Assembly (NCBI RefSeq): GCF_020524545.1
Contig: NZ_JAIVLG010000004.1
Location: 434,001-498,000, forward strand
Source: Microbacterium paraoxydans
GTDB lineage: Bacteria > Actinomycetota > Actinomycetes > Actinomycetales > Microbacteriaceae
Direction of reading: 5' to 3'
Length of the DNA: 64,000 nucleotides
In this document: positions 1 through 8,892 of the stretch, piece by piece
Position numbering within the stretch: the stretch's first letter is position 1
Layout: the number at the start of each line of letters is the position of its first letter
The notes under the pieces: generated by a model
Database searches by the model: none
What the model saw: only the letters and a program-made list of their open reading frames with translations
Told to the model about the DNA's origin: nothing
Translations under genes and position numbers: made by a program

Positions 1-1877
1 TTCCCGCCGAGCTCGGCGACGTCCCGCTCGGCGTTCGTGTGCGGGGGCCGTTGCGCACCGCGGGGCGGGTCATCGACGGATACATCGTCGCGATCGATAC
101 CGAGGATGACGCGGACCGACCTCTCTCCGAGGTCGAGAGCGTCGTCTCCGCCGTGCCCGTTCTTCCCGAGCACCTCTACACGCTCGCACGGCGGGTCGCC
201 GATCGCGCTGCGGGGTCGGCCTCGGATGTGCTCCGCCTCGTGATCCCCAAGCGTCAAGTGCGGGTCGAGAAGGCCTGGACCGCGGACTCACCGGTGATGG
301 AGCCGGATGCCGCTGCCCTCGAGAACGCGGAGGAAACCGTCGCGGCTTATGACGGTCTCGGCGCCGTGCTCGATGAGGGAGGACGCGCCGCGGTCGAAGC
401 GATCCCGCAGCTCCTCGACGGTGTGCAGGGGTGGGCCACGCTCCTCGCCTCGGCGGCCGCGCGGATGCTGTCGTCTGGCAAGTCCTCGATCATCGTCGTT
501 CCGGACCATCGCGATCTCGACCGCCTGCTTGCCGCGCTCGAGCCACTCGTACCTGCCGGTACGGTGGTGCGCCACGACTCCCGACAGACCAACCCCGATC
601 GCTATCGCGCCTTTCTGCGCACACTCGAGGACGCTCCGTGCATCGTCGTCGGCAACCGCTCTGCTGTTTATTCGCCGGTGGTCGCCGGGCTGGTGGCGAT
701 CTGGGACGATGGCGACCCGCTGCTCGGGGAACCCCTCGCTCCGTACGTCCATTCCCGCGACGCCGCGCTGCTTCGCCAGGAACTCGAAGGCTCGGCGCTC
801 CTCTTCGCGGGGCATTCGCGCACGACCGACGTCGAGCGCCTCGTCGCGCTCGGCTGGCTGCAGGATGTCAGGGCCGCTCGTCGCGTGCTTCCTCGTGTCG
901 TCCTCAGCACGGCACAGGAGATGGAGCAGCCGACGGCTCAGCGCATGCCGTCATCGGCGTTTCTCGCTGCTCGCAAGGCCGCGGCCGAAGGACCCGTTCT
1001 CGTGCAGGTCTCGCGTCCCGGATTCTCCCCATCCCTGGTGTGTGCCGAGTGCCGCGCACCTGCGCGCTGTCCGCACTGCGGAGGGCCGCTCGGCGCGAGA
1101 CATCGTGGCGCCGTGCCCGTGTGCGGCTGGTGCGGGCGAGGTGCGAGTGCGTGGACGTGCCCCTCGTGCTCCTCGACGAAGCTGCGCCTCGCGTCGTCCG
1201 GGAGCGAACGGACCGCCGATGAGCTCGGCCGCGCCTTTCCCGGCGTTCGTGTGATCGTCGCCGACGGTGCGCATCAGGTCGACCGCGTCACCGACAGACC
1301 CGCACTCGTGGTCGCGACCCGCGGGGCGGAGCCGATCGCCGACGGTGGCTACCGCGCCGTCGTCCTGCTCGACGGTCCGCGTATGCTCCAGGCACCCGAC
1401 CTCCGTGTCGCCGAATCGTGTCTGCGCTGGTGGTCGAATGCCGCGGCACTCGCCGCACCCGGAGCACCCGTCCACCTGGTCGGCGTGAACGGAGCCGCGG
1501 CGAAGGCGCTCGCGACCTGGAGCCATGCGGCCCACGCACGCGCCGAGCTGGAGAGTCGCGCGCCTCTGCACATGCCGCCAACGACGCGCGTCGCACTCGT
1601 GCAGGGGTCCGTCTCCGCCGTCGGTGACGCGCTCGGCGCGCTCAAGGAACTCGCCCTGCCCAACGATGCCGTCCTCGGTCCCGTCCCCGTCGAGTCCGAC
1701 GACCTCCCTCCCCGGGTGCGTGCCCTCGTGCGATTCGACTACAGCGCAGGCAGCCGGGTCGCCACAGCCCTCCGCGCCGCCGTGGTCGCCGAAGCCGTGA
1801 GTGGCCGCCGGCGAAAGGGGCGGGCAACGAAGAGCACGCTCTCGGTCCGTCTCGATATCCTCGATCCAGAGCTCTGA
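1..1877 (+). CDS. priA: Primosomal protein N' PriA, 5'-truncated, helicase-dead type
   Basis: C-terminal part of PriA, which reloads the replisome at stalled forks. The reading frame is open from base 3, so the true start lies outside the window. Four CxxC pairs (1041-1172) form the PriA zinc module. The motor signatures are degenerate: no GxxxxGKT Walker A is seen before the zinc module, and the DEAH position reads WDDGDPLL. This matches actinobacterial PriA proteins, which are annotated as lacking helicase function. fmt follows after an 18-nt gap, probably in the same transcript. Family assignment is confident; loss of ATPase activity is inferred from missing motifs. Confidence 0.9.
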   Translation, partial: PAELGDVPLGVRVRGPLRTAGRVIDGYIVAIDTEDDADRPLSEVESVVSAVPVLPEHLYTLARRVADRAAGSASDVLRLVIPKRQVRVEKAWTADSPVMEPDAAALENAEETVAAYDGLGAVLDEGGRAAVEAIPQLLDGVQGWATLLASAAARMLSSGKSSIIVVPDHRDLDRLLAALEPLVPAGTVVRHDSRQTNPDRYRAFLRTLEDAPCIVVGNRSAVYSPVVAGLVAIWDDGDPLLGEPLAPYVHSRDAALLRQELEGSALLFAGHSRTTDVERLVALGWLQDVRAARRVLPRVVLSTAQEMEQPTAQRMPSSAFLAARKAAAEGPVLVQVSRPGFSPSLVCAECRAPARCPHCGGPLGARHRGAVPVCGWCGRGASAWTCPSCSSTKLRLASSGSERTADELGRAFPGVRVIVADGAHQVDRVTDRPALVVATRGAEPIADGGYRAVVLLDGPRMLQAPDLRVAESCLRWWSNAAALAAPGAPVHLVGVNGAAAKALATWSHAAHARAELESRAPLHMPPTTRVALVQGSVSAVGDALGALKELALPNDAVLGPVPVESDDLPPRVRALVRFDYSAGSRVATALRAAVVAEAVSGRRRKGRATKSTLSVRLDILDPEL

Positions 1878-1895
1878 CCCTTCCGGAGAACCTTC

Positions 1896-2816
1896 ATGCG
1901 CATCGTTTTCGCCGGCACACCCGCTGCGGCTGTGCCCACACTGCGTCGTCTCGCGACCTCGCACGACATCGCCGCGGTCGTGACACGGCCCGATGCCGCA
2001 CTCGGTCGTCGGCGGGTGCTCACTCCGTCGCCAGTCGCGCACGCGGCCGCCGAACTCGGTCTGCCCGTGATCAAGGCCGCGCGGCTCGACGATGAGGCGA
2101 CCGCGGCGATCGCGGCTCTGGACGTCGAACTCGGGGTGATCGTGGCCTACGGAGGCCTGGTCCGCGAGCCGCTCCTGTCGATGCCGATGCGGGGATGGAT
2201 CAACCTGCACTTCTCCCTCCTTCCGGCGTGGCGCGGCGCCGCGCCCGTGCAACGAGCGCTCATCGCAGGAGACGACGTTCTCGGCGCGAGTGTCTTCCGA
2301 TTGGTCGCCGAACTCGATGCGGGAGACGTCTATGCGACCCGCGAGGTCGCGATCCCGGAGACGGCGACTGCGGGCGAGGGGCTCGAGATCCTCGCCCGCG
2401 ATGGTGCCGACCTCACGGCCGAAGTGGTCGACGCGATCGCCGAGGGCACCGCCAGCGCGCGACCGCAGGCGGGGGAGCCGAGCTTCGCCGCCAAGCTGTC
2501 GCACGCCGACGGGATGCTCGATTGGAGCGAGCCTCTCGACACCGTATTCGCGCGTTTTCGAGGCGTCACGCCCGAACCCGGCGCGCACACGACGGTCGGC
2601 GGGCAGGCACTCAAGGTGCTCGAGGCAATCCCCGCGGTCGATGCGGAACCCCTCGCACCTGGTCGCTTCCGCGGGACCAAGACGGCCCTCCTCATCGGTA
2701 CGGGATCGGGGCCGCTGGCGGTCACGCGCGTACAGCCGGCTGGCAAGGGAGCGATGAACGCGGTCGACTGGTGGCGCGGGCAGCGCGGCGGCGACGAATT
2801 GCAGGCAGGCTCATGA
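1896..2816 (+). CDS. fmt: Methionyl-tRNA formyltransferase
   Basis: Formylates Met-tRNAfMet using 10-formyl-tetrahydrofolate for initiation in the cytoplasm. At 306 aa it has the normal family length. The N-terminal hydrolase fold carries the signature NLHFSLLPAWRGAAPVQ, with Asn103 and His105, and the DAGDV segment with Asp144; these match the known catalytic triad. The C-terminal third is the OB-like tRNA-binding domain. ATG 1896 directly precedes the typical MRIVFAGTP start. It overlaps rsmB by ATGA, so the two are probably translationally coupled. Confidence 0.96.
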   Translation: MRIVFAGTPAAAVPTLRRLATSHDIAAVVTRPDAALGRRRVLTPSPVAHAAAELGLPVIKAARLDDEATAAIAALDVELGVIVAYGGLVREPLLSMPMRGWINLHFSLLPAWRGAAPVQRALIAGDDVLGASVFRLVAELDAGDVYATREVAIPETATAGEGLEILARDGADLTAEVVDAIAEGTASARPQAGEPSFAAKLSHADGMLDWSEPLDTVFARFRGVTPEPGAHTTVGGQALKVLEAIPAVDAEPLAPGRFRGTKTALLIGTGSGPLAVTRVQPAGKGAMNAVDWWRGQRGGDELQAGS

Positions 2817-4312
2817 GCGGGCAAGAGCGGGAAAGACGATCCTCGAAACAGCAGATGCGGCGCCCTTCCGGCCACGGCTCCCGTGGCGGGGGAGGCGCCG
2901 AACGGCGTGGTCCCGTCCGCACCGTCCAACCCGCGAGACGGGTCGCGTATGACGTGTTGCGCGCGGTGTCCGAGACCGATGCCTATGCGAACCTCGTGCT
3001 CCCGACCGCGATCTCCGATGCGGGTCTCGCGCCGCAGGATGCGGCGCTCGCGACGGAGCTCACCTACGGCACCCTGCGTCGGCTCGGCACGTATGACGCG
3101 ATCATCGCATCCGCCGCCGACCGATCGACAGACGACATCGACCCCGCAGTACTCGACGCGCTACGGCTCGCGGTGCATCAGCTCCTCGCCACCCGCGTCG
3201 CCTCGCACGCGGCCGTGAACGAGTCCGTGAACCTCGTGGCGACGACATCGGGGCGCGGGGCGTCGAGCTTCGCGAACGCTGTCCTCCGTCGCATCACCCG
3301 TGACTCAGGAGAGGCCTGGCAGGAGCGAGTCGAGGAGCAGGCGCGGTCCGACGACGAGCGCCTCGCTCTGCGGGTCGCGCATCCGGTCTGGGTGATCAGA
3401 GCGCTTCGTCGATCGCTCGCTGCGGAGGGCCGTGTCGACGAGCTCGAGGCGCTCCTGGAAGCCGACAACGTCTCGCCCGAGGTGACCCTCGTCGCGTTAC
3501 CGGGGCTTGCCGAGCCTGCCGCGCCGCATCTTCCCTACGCATCGACCGCTTTCGCGTCGCCCGGAGGCGACCCCCGACGCTCGGTCGAAGCCTCCGGTGG
3601 CACCGTTCGCGTGCAGGACGAGGGCTCTCAGCTCGTAGCCCTAGCGCTGTCGGGCGCTGCTCGCATCACGCCGGGCGAGCGCTGGCTCGATCTCTGCGCC
3701 GGCCCTGGTGGGAAGACCGCGCTCCTCGCCGCGATCGCGCGCGAGCACGACGTCACGCTGGAGGCCAACGAGGTCGTCCCCGTTCGTGCACGACTCGTGC
3801 GTAAGGCGCTCAAGGCAGTGCCGGGGGAGGTCGTCGTCCACGAGCAGGATGGACGGGCTCTCGCCGAATCTCGACCGGGGGAGTTCGACCGGATCCTCGT
3901 TGACGCGCCCTGCACCGGGCTCGGCGCACTCCGTCGCCGTCCCGAGGCGCGGTGGCGGAAGTCGCCGGCGGATGTCGCCGAGCTCGTCCCGCTTCAGGTG
4001 GAGCTGCTGTCGGCCGCGGTCGATGCCCTCGCGCCCGGCGGCCTCGTCGCCTACGTGACGTGCTCACCGCATCTTGCGGAGACGACCGGCGTCGTGCAGG
4101 AGGTGCTGCGCGGACGCGCGGACGTCGTGGAACTCGATGCCCGCGCAGCGATCGCCGCTGTCTCGATGTCGCCGATCGATCTCGCAGAGGAGGGCCGATC
4201 CGGTTCCGGCAGCGCTCAGCTCTGGCCGCATCGACACGGCACGGACGCCATGTTCCTCGCGCTCCTGCAGCGCCCATCGACCGAGGACACCTCATCCGGG
4301 AAGGAAGATTAG
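2813..4312 (+). CDS. rsmB: 16S rRNA m5C967 methyltransferase RsmB
   Basis: 499-aa SAM-dependent rRNA cytosine-5 methyltransferase. After a basic, Gly/Arg-rich N-terminal tail (residues 1-35) come a NusB-like RNA-binding domain (about 40-165) and the methyltransferase domain. The SAM loop is LDLCAGPGGKT (292-302). The two motif cysteines are present: Cys367 in DAPCTGLG and Cys417 in VTCSPH. The frame stays open well upstream, but ATG 2813 overlaps the fmt stop by 4 nt and gives the family's length. Part of the priA-fmt-rsmB-rpe block. Confidence 0.94.
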   Translation: MSGQERERRSSKQQMRRPSGHGSRGGGGAERRGPVRTVQPARRVAYDVLRAVSETDAYANLVLPTAISDAGLAPQDAALATELTYGTLRRLGTYDAIIASAADRSTDDIDPAVLDALRLAVHQLLATRVASHAAVNESVNLVATTSGRGASSFANAVLRRITRDSGEAWQERVEEQARSDDERLALRVAHPVWVIRALRRSLAAEGRVDELEALLEADNVSPEVTLVALPGLAEPAAPHLPYASTAFASPGGDPRRSVEASGGTVRVQDEGSQLVALALSGAARITPGERWLDLCAGPGGKTALLAAIAREHDVTLEANEVVPVRARLVRKALKAVPGEVVVHEQDGRALAESRPGEFDRILVDAPCTGLGALRRRPEARWRKSPADVAELVPLQVELLSAAVDALAPGGLVAYVTCSPHLAETTGVVQEVLRGRADVVELDARAAIAAVSMSPIDLAEEGRSGSGSAQLWPHRHGTDAMFLALLQRPSTEDTSSGKED

Positions 4313-4316
4313 GACC

Positions 4317-4997
4317 GTGGAACTGCCTCTCGCCCCGCGCATCAACCCCAGCATCCTCGCCGCCGACTTCGTGAACATGCAGGCGGAGCTCGCCCGGATC
4401 TCCAGCGCGGACTTCGCTCACGTCGACGTGATGGACAACCACTTCGTGCCGAACCTGACCTTCGGCCCGCAGATGGTCGACCGGATCCAGGCGACCAGCC
4501 CCATCCCCCTTGATGTCCACCTCATGATTACGGACCCGGAGCGGTGGGCACCGGAGTATGCCGAGATCGGGGCGGCGAGTGTCACGTTCCATCTGGAGGC
4601 TGCCTCCGACCCGGTGGGCCTCGCCCGTCGGCTGCGCGACATCGGATCCCGTGCGGGCGTCGCGGTCAAGCCGGCGACGCCCGTGGAGTCCCTGTTCGAG
4701 ATCCTCGACGAATTCGATCAGATCCTCGTGATGACGGTCGAGCCGGGGTTCGGTGGGCAGAGCTTCATGCCGGAGACGATGCCCAAACTCGAGTCACTCG
4801 CCGCAGAGGCGCGTCGGCGGGGATCCCAGATCTGGCTGCAGGTCGACGGCGGGATCTCAGACCGCACGATCGAGATGGCCGCCGCCGCTGGCGCCGACAC
4901 TTTCGTCGCGGGATCGGCCGTGTACGGGGCCGAAGACGTCGAAGCGGCCGTCACCCGGCTGAGAGACCTCGCGCGAGCCGCTAGCCTGGAAGCGTGA
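4317..4997 (+). CDS. rpe: Ribulose-phosphate 3-epimerase
   Basis: Interconverts ribulose-5-P and xylulose-5-P in the pentose phosphate pathway. The 226-aa TIM barrel shows [10 protein letters not shown] at the N-terminus, HVDVMD with Asp37 (acid/base), DVHLM with His68, and VDGGI in the phosphate-binding region. GTG 4317 is chosen because GGAAGGAAG lies just upstream and it begins 4 nt after the rsmB stop; the open frame further upstream is only the shadow of rsmB. Its last codons overlap hisE by GTGA. Confidence 0.95.
   Translation: MELPLAPRINPSILAADFVNMQAELARISSADFAHVDVMDNHFVPNLTFGPQMVDRIQATSPIPLDVHLMITDPERWAPEYAEIGAASVTFHLEAASDPVGLARRLRDIGSRAGVAVKPATPVESLFEILDEFDQILVMTVEPGFGGQSFMPETMPKLESLAAEARRRGSQIWLQVDGGISDRTIEMAAAAGADTFVAGSAVYGAEDVEAAVTRLRDLARAASLEA
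4982..4996 (+). promoter_or_regulatory. Candidate leaderless promoter for hisE, inside rpe
   Basis: TAGCCT (4982-4987), six bases, then the GTG of hisE. The TANNNT-N6-start spacing recurs at many genes in this window and would place transcription initiation at the start codon. It would let the his genes be transcribed independently of rpe. Pattern only; no mapped start. Confidence 0.5.
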
Positions 4998-5257
4998 AGA
5001 CTTTCGACGAGCTGTTCGCCGAGCTCAGCGTCAAGGCAGAGACTCGCCCTGAAGGATCGGGGACGGTCGCCGAGCTCGACGGCGGCGTGCACACGATCGG
5101 CAAGAAGATCGTGGAAGAAGCCGCCGAAGTGTGGATGGCGTCGGAGTACGAGTCCGATGAAGCCGCCGCGGAGGAGATCTCCCAGCTGCTCTACCACGTC
5201 CAGGTGATGATGCTCGCGAAAGGCCTCACCCTGCAGGACGTGTACCGACATCTGTGA
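4994..5257 (+). CDS. hisE: Phosphoribosyl-ATP pyrophosphatase
   Basis: 87-aa MazG-fold enzyme that hydrolyses PRATP to PRAMP and pyrophosphate, step 2 of histidine synthesis. It shows the acidic helices typical of the family: [13 protein letters not shown], then EEISQLLYH. It is separate from HisI, as in most actinobacteria. The GTG start overlaps the rpe stop by 4 nt; a TAGCCT box six bases upstream suggests it can also start its own transcript. hisG follows after 38 nt. Confidence 0.94.
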   Translation: MKTFDELFAELSVKAETRPEGSGTVAELDGGVHTIGKKIVEEAAEVWMASEYESDEAAAEEISQLLYHVQVMMLAKGLTLQDVYRHL

Positions 5258-5278
5258 TGCGCTCCGTTCCGACCTCCT

Positions 5279-5298
5279 CGAACTGAAAGCCATCCATG
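5279..5298 (+). repeat. hisG leader element shared with uppP
   Basis: The 20 nt up to and including the hisG ATG match the uppP leader (53315-53334, minus strand) at 19 of 20 positions. A CCTCCT precedes both copies. It contains no strong Shine-Dalgarno except GAAAG. Function unknown. Confidence 0.45.
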
Positions 5299-6138
5299 CT
5301 GCGTATCGCCGTTCCCAACAAGGGCTCACTCTCCGAGACCGCCGCCGACATGCTCGCCGAAGCGGGCTATGCCGGGCGCCGTGACCCCAAGACCCTTCAC
5401 GTCGTCGACGCCGAGAACGACGTCGAGTTCTTCTTCCTCCGTCCCAAGGACATCGCGACCTACGTGGGCTCCGGCGCCATCGATGTCGGGATCACCGGAC
5501 GCGACCTCCTGCTCGACGCCCGGATGCCCGGCGCCCGCGAGATCGAGGCGCTCGGTTTCGCCGGTTCCACCTTCCGCTTCGCTGCTCCGACGGGCCGTTA
5601 CACGGACGTCACGGAGCTCGACGGTTTGCGCATCGCCACCTCCTACCCGGGTTTGGTGGATGCCTTCCTCGACGAGCGCGACATCGCGGTCGATCTGGTG
5701 CCCCTCGACGGCGCGGTGGAGTCCGCGGTCCGCCTCGGGGTCGCAGATGCGGTCGCCGACGTCGTCGAGACCGGTACGACGCTGCGTCAGGCAGGTCTCG
5801 ACGTGTTCGGTCCGGTCATCCTGGAGTCGGAGGCCGTGCTCATCGCCGGCCCGGTCGATGCCGACGGCGCGGAAACGCTCCTCCGCCGTCTGCGCGGCGT
5901 GATGGTAGCGCGACGGTTCGTGATGATCGACTACGACCTGCCGGTCGCGCTCCTCGACGACGCGGTGAAGATCGCCGGTGGTGTGGAGTCTCCGACCGTC
6001 TCGCCGCTGCGCGATCCCGAGTGGGTGGCCGTGCGCGTCATGGTGGCGCGCTCGCGCGTCAACCCCGTGATGGATGCGCTCTACGCTCTCGGAGCGCGCG
6101 CGATCCTCGTGACAGCCATCCACAACGCGAGGCTGTGA
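5296..6138 (+). CDS. hisG: ATP phosphoribosyltransferase, long form
   Basis: First and committed enzyme of histidine synthesis, condensing ATP with PRPP. At 280 aa it is the long HisG form: periplasmic-binding-protein-like catalytic lobes ([11 protein letters not shown] at the start, PRPP loop near [10 protein letters not shown]) plus a C-terminal ACT-like regulatory domain (about 210-280), so histidine feedback inhibition without HisZ is expected. The leader closely matches that of uppP. The hisG stop overlaps the hisF ATG (TGATG). Confidence 0.95.
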   Translation: MLRIAVPNKGSLSETAADMLAEAGYAGRRDPKTLHVVDAENDVEFFFLRPKDIATYVGSGAIDVGITGRDLLLDARMPGAREIEALGFAGSTFRFAAPTGRYTDVTELDGLRIATSYPGLVDAFLDERDIAVDLVPLDGAVESAVRLGVADAVADVVETGTTLRQAGLDVFGPVILESEAVLIAGPVDADGAETLLRRLRGVMVARRFVMIDYDLPVALLDDAVKIAGGVESPTVSPLRDPEWVAVRVMVARSRVNPVMDALYALGARAILVTAIHNARL

Positions 6139-6899
6139 TGACGCTCGCCAGTCGTGTCATCCCCTGCCTCGACGTCGCTGCCGGTCGCGTCGTCAAGGGC
6201 GTGAACTTCGAGAACCTGCGCGACATGGGCGACCCCGTCGAGCTGGCGCGGCACTACGCCGCCCAGGGTGCTGACGAGATCACGTTCCTCGACGTGACCG
6301 CCACCGTCGACGCACGCGCGACGACCTACGACGTGGTCCAGCGCACGGCCGAGCAGGTCTTCGTGCCGTTGACCGTCGGTGGGGGAGTGCGCACCGTGGA
6401 CGACGTCGCCCGACTGCTCTCGGTCGGCGCCGACAAGGTGGGCGTCAACTCGGCCGCGATCTCACGTCCGCAGCTCGTCGGAGAGATCGCGGACCGCTTC
6501 GGAGCCCAGGTGCTCGTCCTTTCCCTCGACGTCAAGCGCGCTCCGACCACGACTTCCGGCTTCGTCGTGACCACGCACGGCGGTCGCACGGAGACCACGC
6601 TCGATGCCCTCGACTGGGCTCGTGAAGCCGTCGAACGCGGTGCCGGCGAACTCCTCGTGAACTCCATCGACGCCGACGGCACCCGGGACGGCTTCGATCT
6701 CGAGCTGGTGCGGTTGATGCGCGAGGTCGCCGCGGTGCCCGTGATCGCCTCAGGCGGTGCGGGAAAGGCTGCCGACTTCGCCCCCGCGATCAAAGCAGGA
6801 GCCGACGCGGTCCTCGCCGCGAGCGTCTTCCACACCGGTGCCCTCACGGTCGGCGACGTCAAGGATGCGCTGCGCGCAGAGGGAGTGGTGATCCGATGA
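6138..6899 (+). CDS. hisF: Imidazole glycerol phosphate synthase cyclase subunit
   Basis: 253-aa (beta/alpha)8 barrel that cyclises PRFAR with ammonia from HisH to IGP and AICAR. Asp12 in VIPCLDV and the later SLDVKR segment are the catalytic Asp positions; phosphate loops appear as GGGVRTVDD and ASGGAG. ATG 6138 overlaps the hisG stop and gives the canonical N-terminus; the frame upstream is hisG shadow. It overlaps hisI by ATGA. hisH and hisA are not in the window. Confidence 0.95.
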   Translation: MTLASRVIPCLDVAAGRVVKGVNFENLRDMGDPVELARHYAAQGADEITFLDVTATVDARATTYDVVQRTAEQVFVPLTVGGGVRTVDDVARLLSVGADKVGVNSAAISRPQLVGEIADRFGAQVLVLSLDVKRAPTTTSGFVVTTHGGRTETTLDALDWAREAVERGAGELLVNSIDADGTRDGFDLELVRLMREVAAVPVIASGGAGKAADFAPAIKAGADAVLAASVFHTGALTVGDVKDALRAEGVVIR

Positions 6900-7252
6900 C
6901 CGCTGGGGACGAGCGCATCGCGCAGGTCGAGTTCAACGCGGACGGTCTCGCGCCGGTGATCGTGCAGCAGTGGGACACGCGAGAGGTCCTCATGCTCGCC
7001 TGGGTCGACGCGGAGGCTCTGCGGCGGACCCTGACCACGGGGCGCGCCACGTACTGGTCGCGCTCTCGTCAGGAGTACTGGCGGAAGGGTGACACCTCGG
7101 GTCACATCCAGGTCGTGCGAGAAGCGCGGCTCGACTGCGACGGGGACGCCATTCTGCTCCTGGTGGCGCAGCACGGTCCGGCCTGCCACACGGGCACACA
7201 CACCTGCTTCGACACGACCGACCTCGGCGCTGTCTCAGGGGAGGAGCAGTGA
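6896..7252 (+). CDS. hisI: Phosphoribosyl-AMP cyclohydrolase
   Basis: 118-aa monofunctional PRA-CH, step 3 of histidine synthesis. The zinc cysteines are visible in [11 protein letters not shown] and in the segment [10 protein letters not shown]. The [11 protein letters not shown] and [18 protein letters not shown] blocks are diagnostic. It overlaps hisF at 5' and the Trp-associated membrane protein at 3', so the his and trp genes are read through. In many actinobacteria trpE comes next; here it does not. Confidence 0.95.
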   Translation: MTAGDERIAQVEFNADGLAPVIVQQWDTREVLMLAWVDAEALRRTLTTGRATYWSRSRQEYWRKGDTSGHIQVVREARLDCDGDAILLLVAQHGPACHTGTHTCFDTTDLGAVSGEEQ

Positions 7253-7839
7253 TGACGCTCGCGAGACGCGGTCGTTCGATCTCCGTGTCCGGATTCCTGC
7301 TCGCCGGCGCGATCGGCATCATCTCGTCGACACAGACCTGGTTCACGGTCGAGCGCGCGGATGCGGGAGAACCCATCCTCGTGCCCGGCGCCTCTGCGCT
7401 GGTGCTGCTCGCCCCGCTCAGCCTCGCGGTGCTCGCCCTCGGTGCGGCGCTCTCGATCGCCGGGAAGGCGGTCCGCTTCATCTTCGGCCTGCTGGCGGCA
7501 GCGACCGCGCTGTTCCTCGGCTGGTCGACGCTGCAGCTCCTGCTCACCGAGCCGATCGGAGCCGTCGCGGCGACCGTGACCGAGGTGACGGGTCTGGCGG
7601 GTGGGGATGCCGTCCACGAGACGGTCCTGCGTATCGTGCCGTCCGCATGGCCCTATATCGCTCTCGTGGGCTGGGCGATCCTGCTCGCGGCGTCCGTCGT
7701 CGTCCTCTTGACGTGGCGAGGGTGGAAGGCGGGCGGACGGCGGTATCGCACCGATCGTGTCGACGTCGCCCACGACGGGCCTGTGGACGCTGTCGATTCC
7801 TGGGACGAGCTGTCCCGCGGAACCGATCCGACGCGTTGA
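7252..7839 (+). CDS. Trp-biosynthesis-associated membrane protein
   Basis: 195-aa integral membrane protein of the family found beside trp genes across actinobacteria (Rv1610 type). Four hydrophobic stretches are visible (about 12-30, 45-65, 72-92, 130-155), with an extracytoplasmic segment after the first and a charged C-terminal tail. ATG 7252 is preferred over the in-frame GTG 7249 because GGGGAGGAG sits five bases before it. It overlaps the hisI stop. Biochemical role is unknown; the link to tryptophan is from conserved neighbourhood only. Confidence 0.85.
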   Translation: MTLARRGRSISVSGFLLAGAIGIISSTQTWFTVERADAGEPILVPGASALVLLAPLSLAVLALGAALSIAGKAVRFIFGLLAAATALFLGWSTLQLLLTEPIGAVAATVTEVTGLAGGDAVHETVLRIVPSAWPYIALVGWAILLAASVVVLLTWRGWKAGGRRYRTDRVDVAHDGPVDAVDSWDELSRGTDPTR

Positions 7840-7845
7840 CCCCGA

Positions 7846-7851
7846 TAGACT
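7846..7851 (+). promoter_or_regulatory. Candidate -10 box for the HGxxPAAW-trpC-trpB-trpA genes
   Basis: TAGACT lies in the only intergenic gap of the his-trp run, 37 nt before the ATG of the HGxxPAAW gene. It has the same TAGnnT form as the other -10 boxes here, but this one would give a leader containing GGAGGAG. Confidence 0.4.
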
Positions 7852-7888
7852 GATTCTCGAACTGCACGTCGTCCCCCCGGAGGAGAAC

Positions 7889-8119
7889 ATGACCAACCCG
7901 ATCGCCGATCCCGGCCACGGACACTCGCCTGCAGCCTGGACCGCCGTCGTCATCATGCTGGTGGGTGTTGCCGCCGCCACTGTCGCGTTCTGCTTCGAGC
8001 AGCCGGTCCTCGTGATGATCTCGATCGCTCTCGTTCCGATCGGCGCGATCATGGGCTGGGTGCTGGCCAAGGCCGGCTACGGCGTGAAGGGTCCGAAGTA
8101 CGCTCCGAAGGCGCACTAA
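7889..8119 (+). CDS. HGxxPAAW family small membrane protein (DUF6704-like)
   Basis: 76-aa protein with the family signature GHGHSPAAWTAV at residues 9-20, two transmembrane helices (about 15-38 and 42-62) and a basic C-terminus. ATG 7889 is preceded by GGAGGAG. It is conserved just before trpC in actinobacteria, and its function is unknown. Its TAA stop overlaps the trpC ATG (TAATG), so it is probably coupled to trpC translation. Confidence 0.85.
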   Translation: MTNPIADPGHGHSPAAWTAVVIMLVGVAAATVAFCFEQPVLVMISIALVPIGAIMGWVLAKAGYGVKGPKYAPKAH

Positions 8120-8892
8120 TGGTCCTCGCCGACCTGACGGCCGGCGCTGTCGCAGACGCTGAGCGTCGCGCTTCCGTGCGCCCGTTGGCCGACGTGGAGC
8201 GTGATGCGCTCGCGCGTCCGGCCGCGAAGGATGCTCTGGCGTTCCTCGCGCCGGCTGATCGCGTGAAGATCATCGCCGAGGTCAAGCGCGCGAGTCCGTC
8301 CCGCGGCGCTCTCGCGGAGATCCCCGATCCGGCGCTGCAGGCTTCTCTCTACGAGACGGGGGGTGCCTCCGCCATCAGCGTGCTGACAGAGGAACGACGT
8401 TTCGGCGGGAGCCTCGCCGACCTGGAGGCGGTGACCGCTCGGGTCTCGTTGCCGGTGCTCCGCAAGGACTTCATCGCCACCCGCTACCAGGTGCTCGAAG
8501 CCCGAGCCGCGGGCGCTGATCTGGTCCTCCTCATCGTCGCCGGCCTCGACGCCGATGTCCTTCGCGACCTCTTCGGATTCATCACCGAGCTCGGTATGAC
8601 GCCTCTCGTCGAGACGCACTCCGCCGACGAGCTCGAAGCCGCCATCGACCTCGGGGCTCCGCTGATCGGAGTGAACGCGCGAGACCTGAAGACGCTCGAA
8701 CTCGACCGCGACCTGTTCGGACGCCTCGTGGATCGGATCCCGGAGACCGCGGTGAAGATCGCCGAGTCCGCAGTGCTCGCCCCCGAAGACGTCGCGCACT
8801 ATCGCTCCGCCGGCGCCGATGTCGTCCTTATCGGCGAGGCGCTCGTCACCGGCGACCCCGTCGCCACGCTCAAGAGTTTCCTGGAGGCATGA
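8119..8892 (+). CDS. trpC: Indole-3-glycerol phosphate synthase
   Basis: 257-aa TIM barrel converting CdRP to indole-3-glycerol phosphate. Signatures are [13 protein letters not shown] (catalytic Lys), VLRKDFI (catalytic Lys), [11 protein letters not shown] and IAESAV. It is monofunctional, with no fused TrpF. It starts inside the stop of the HGxxPAAW gene and ends overlapping trpB. Confidence 0.96.
   Translation: MVLADLTAGAVADAERRASVRPLADVERDALARPAAKDALAFLAPADRVKIIAEVKRASPSRGALAEIPDPALQASLYETGGASAISVLTEERRFGGSLADLEAVTARVSLPVLRKDFIATRYQVLEARAAGADLVLLIVAGLDADVLRDLFGFITELGMTPLVETHSADELEAAIDLGAPLIGVNARDLKTLELDRDLFGRLVDRIPETAVKIAESAVLAPEDVAHYRSAGADVVLIGEALVTGDPVATLKSFLEA

Noticed and set aside
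951..2588. 545-codon minus-strand frame across priA and fmt
   Set aside because: Arg/Gly/Asp-rich shadow, no recognisable motif.
7840..7888. Trp attenuator or T-box before the trpC genes
   Set aside because: The gap is only 49 bp, with no Trp-codon leader peptide and no T-box core.
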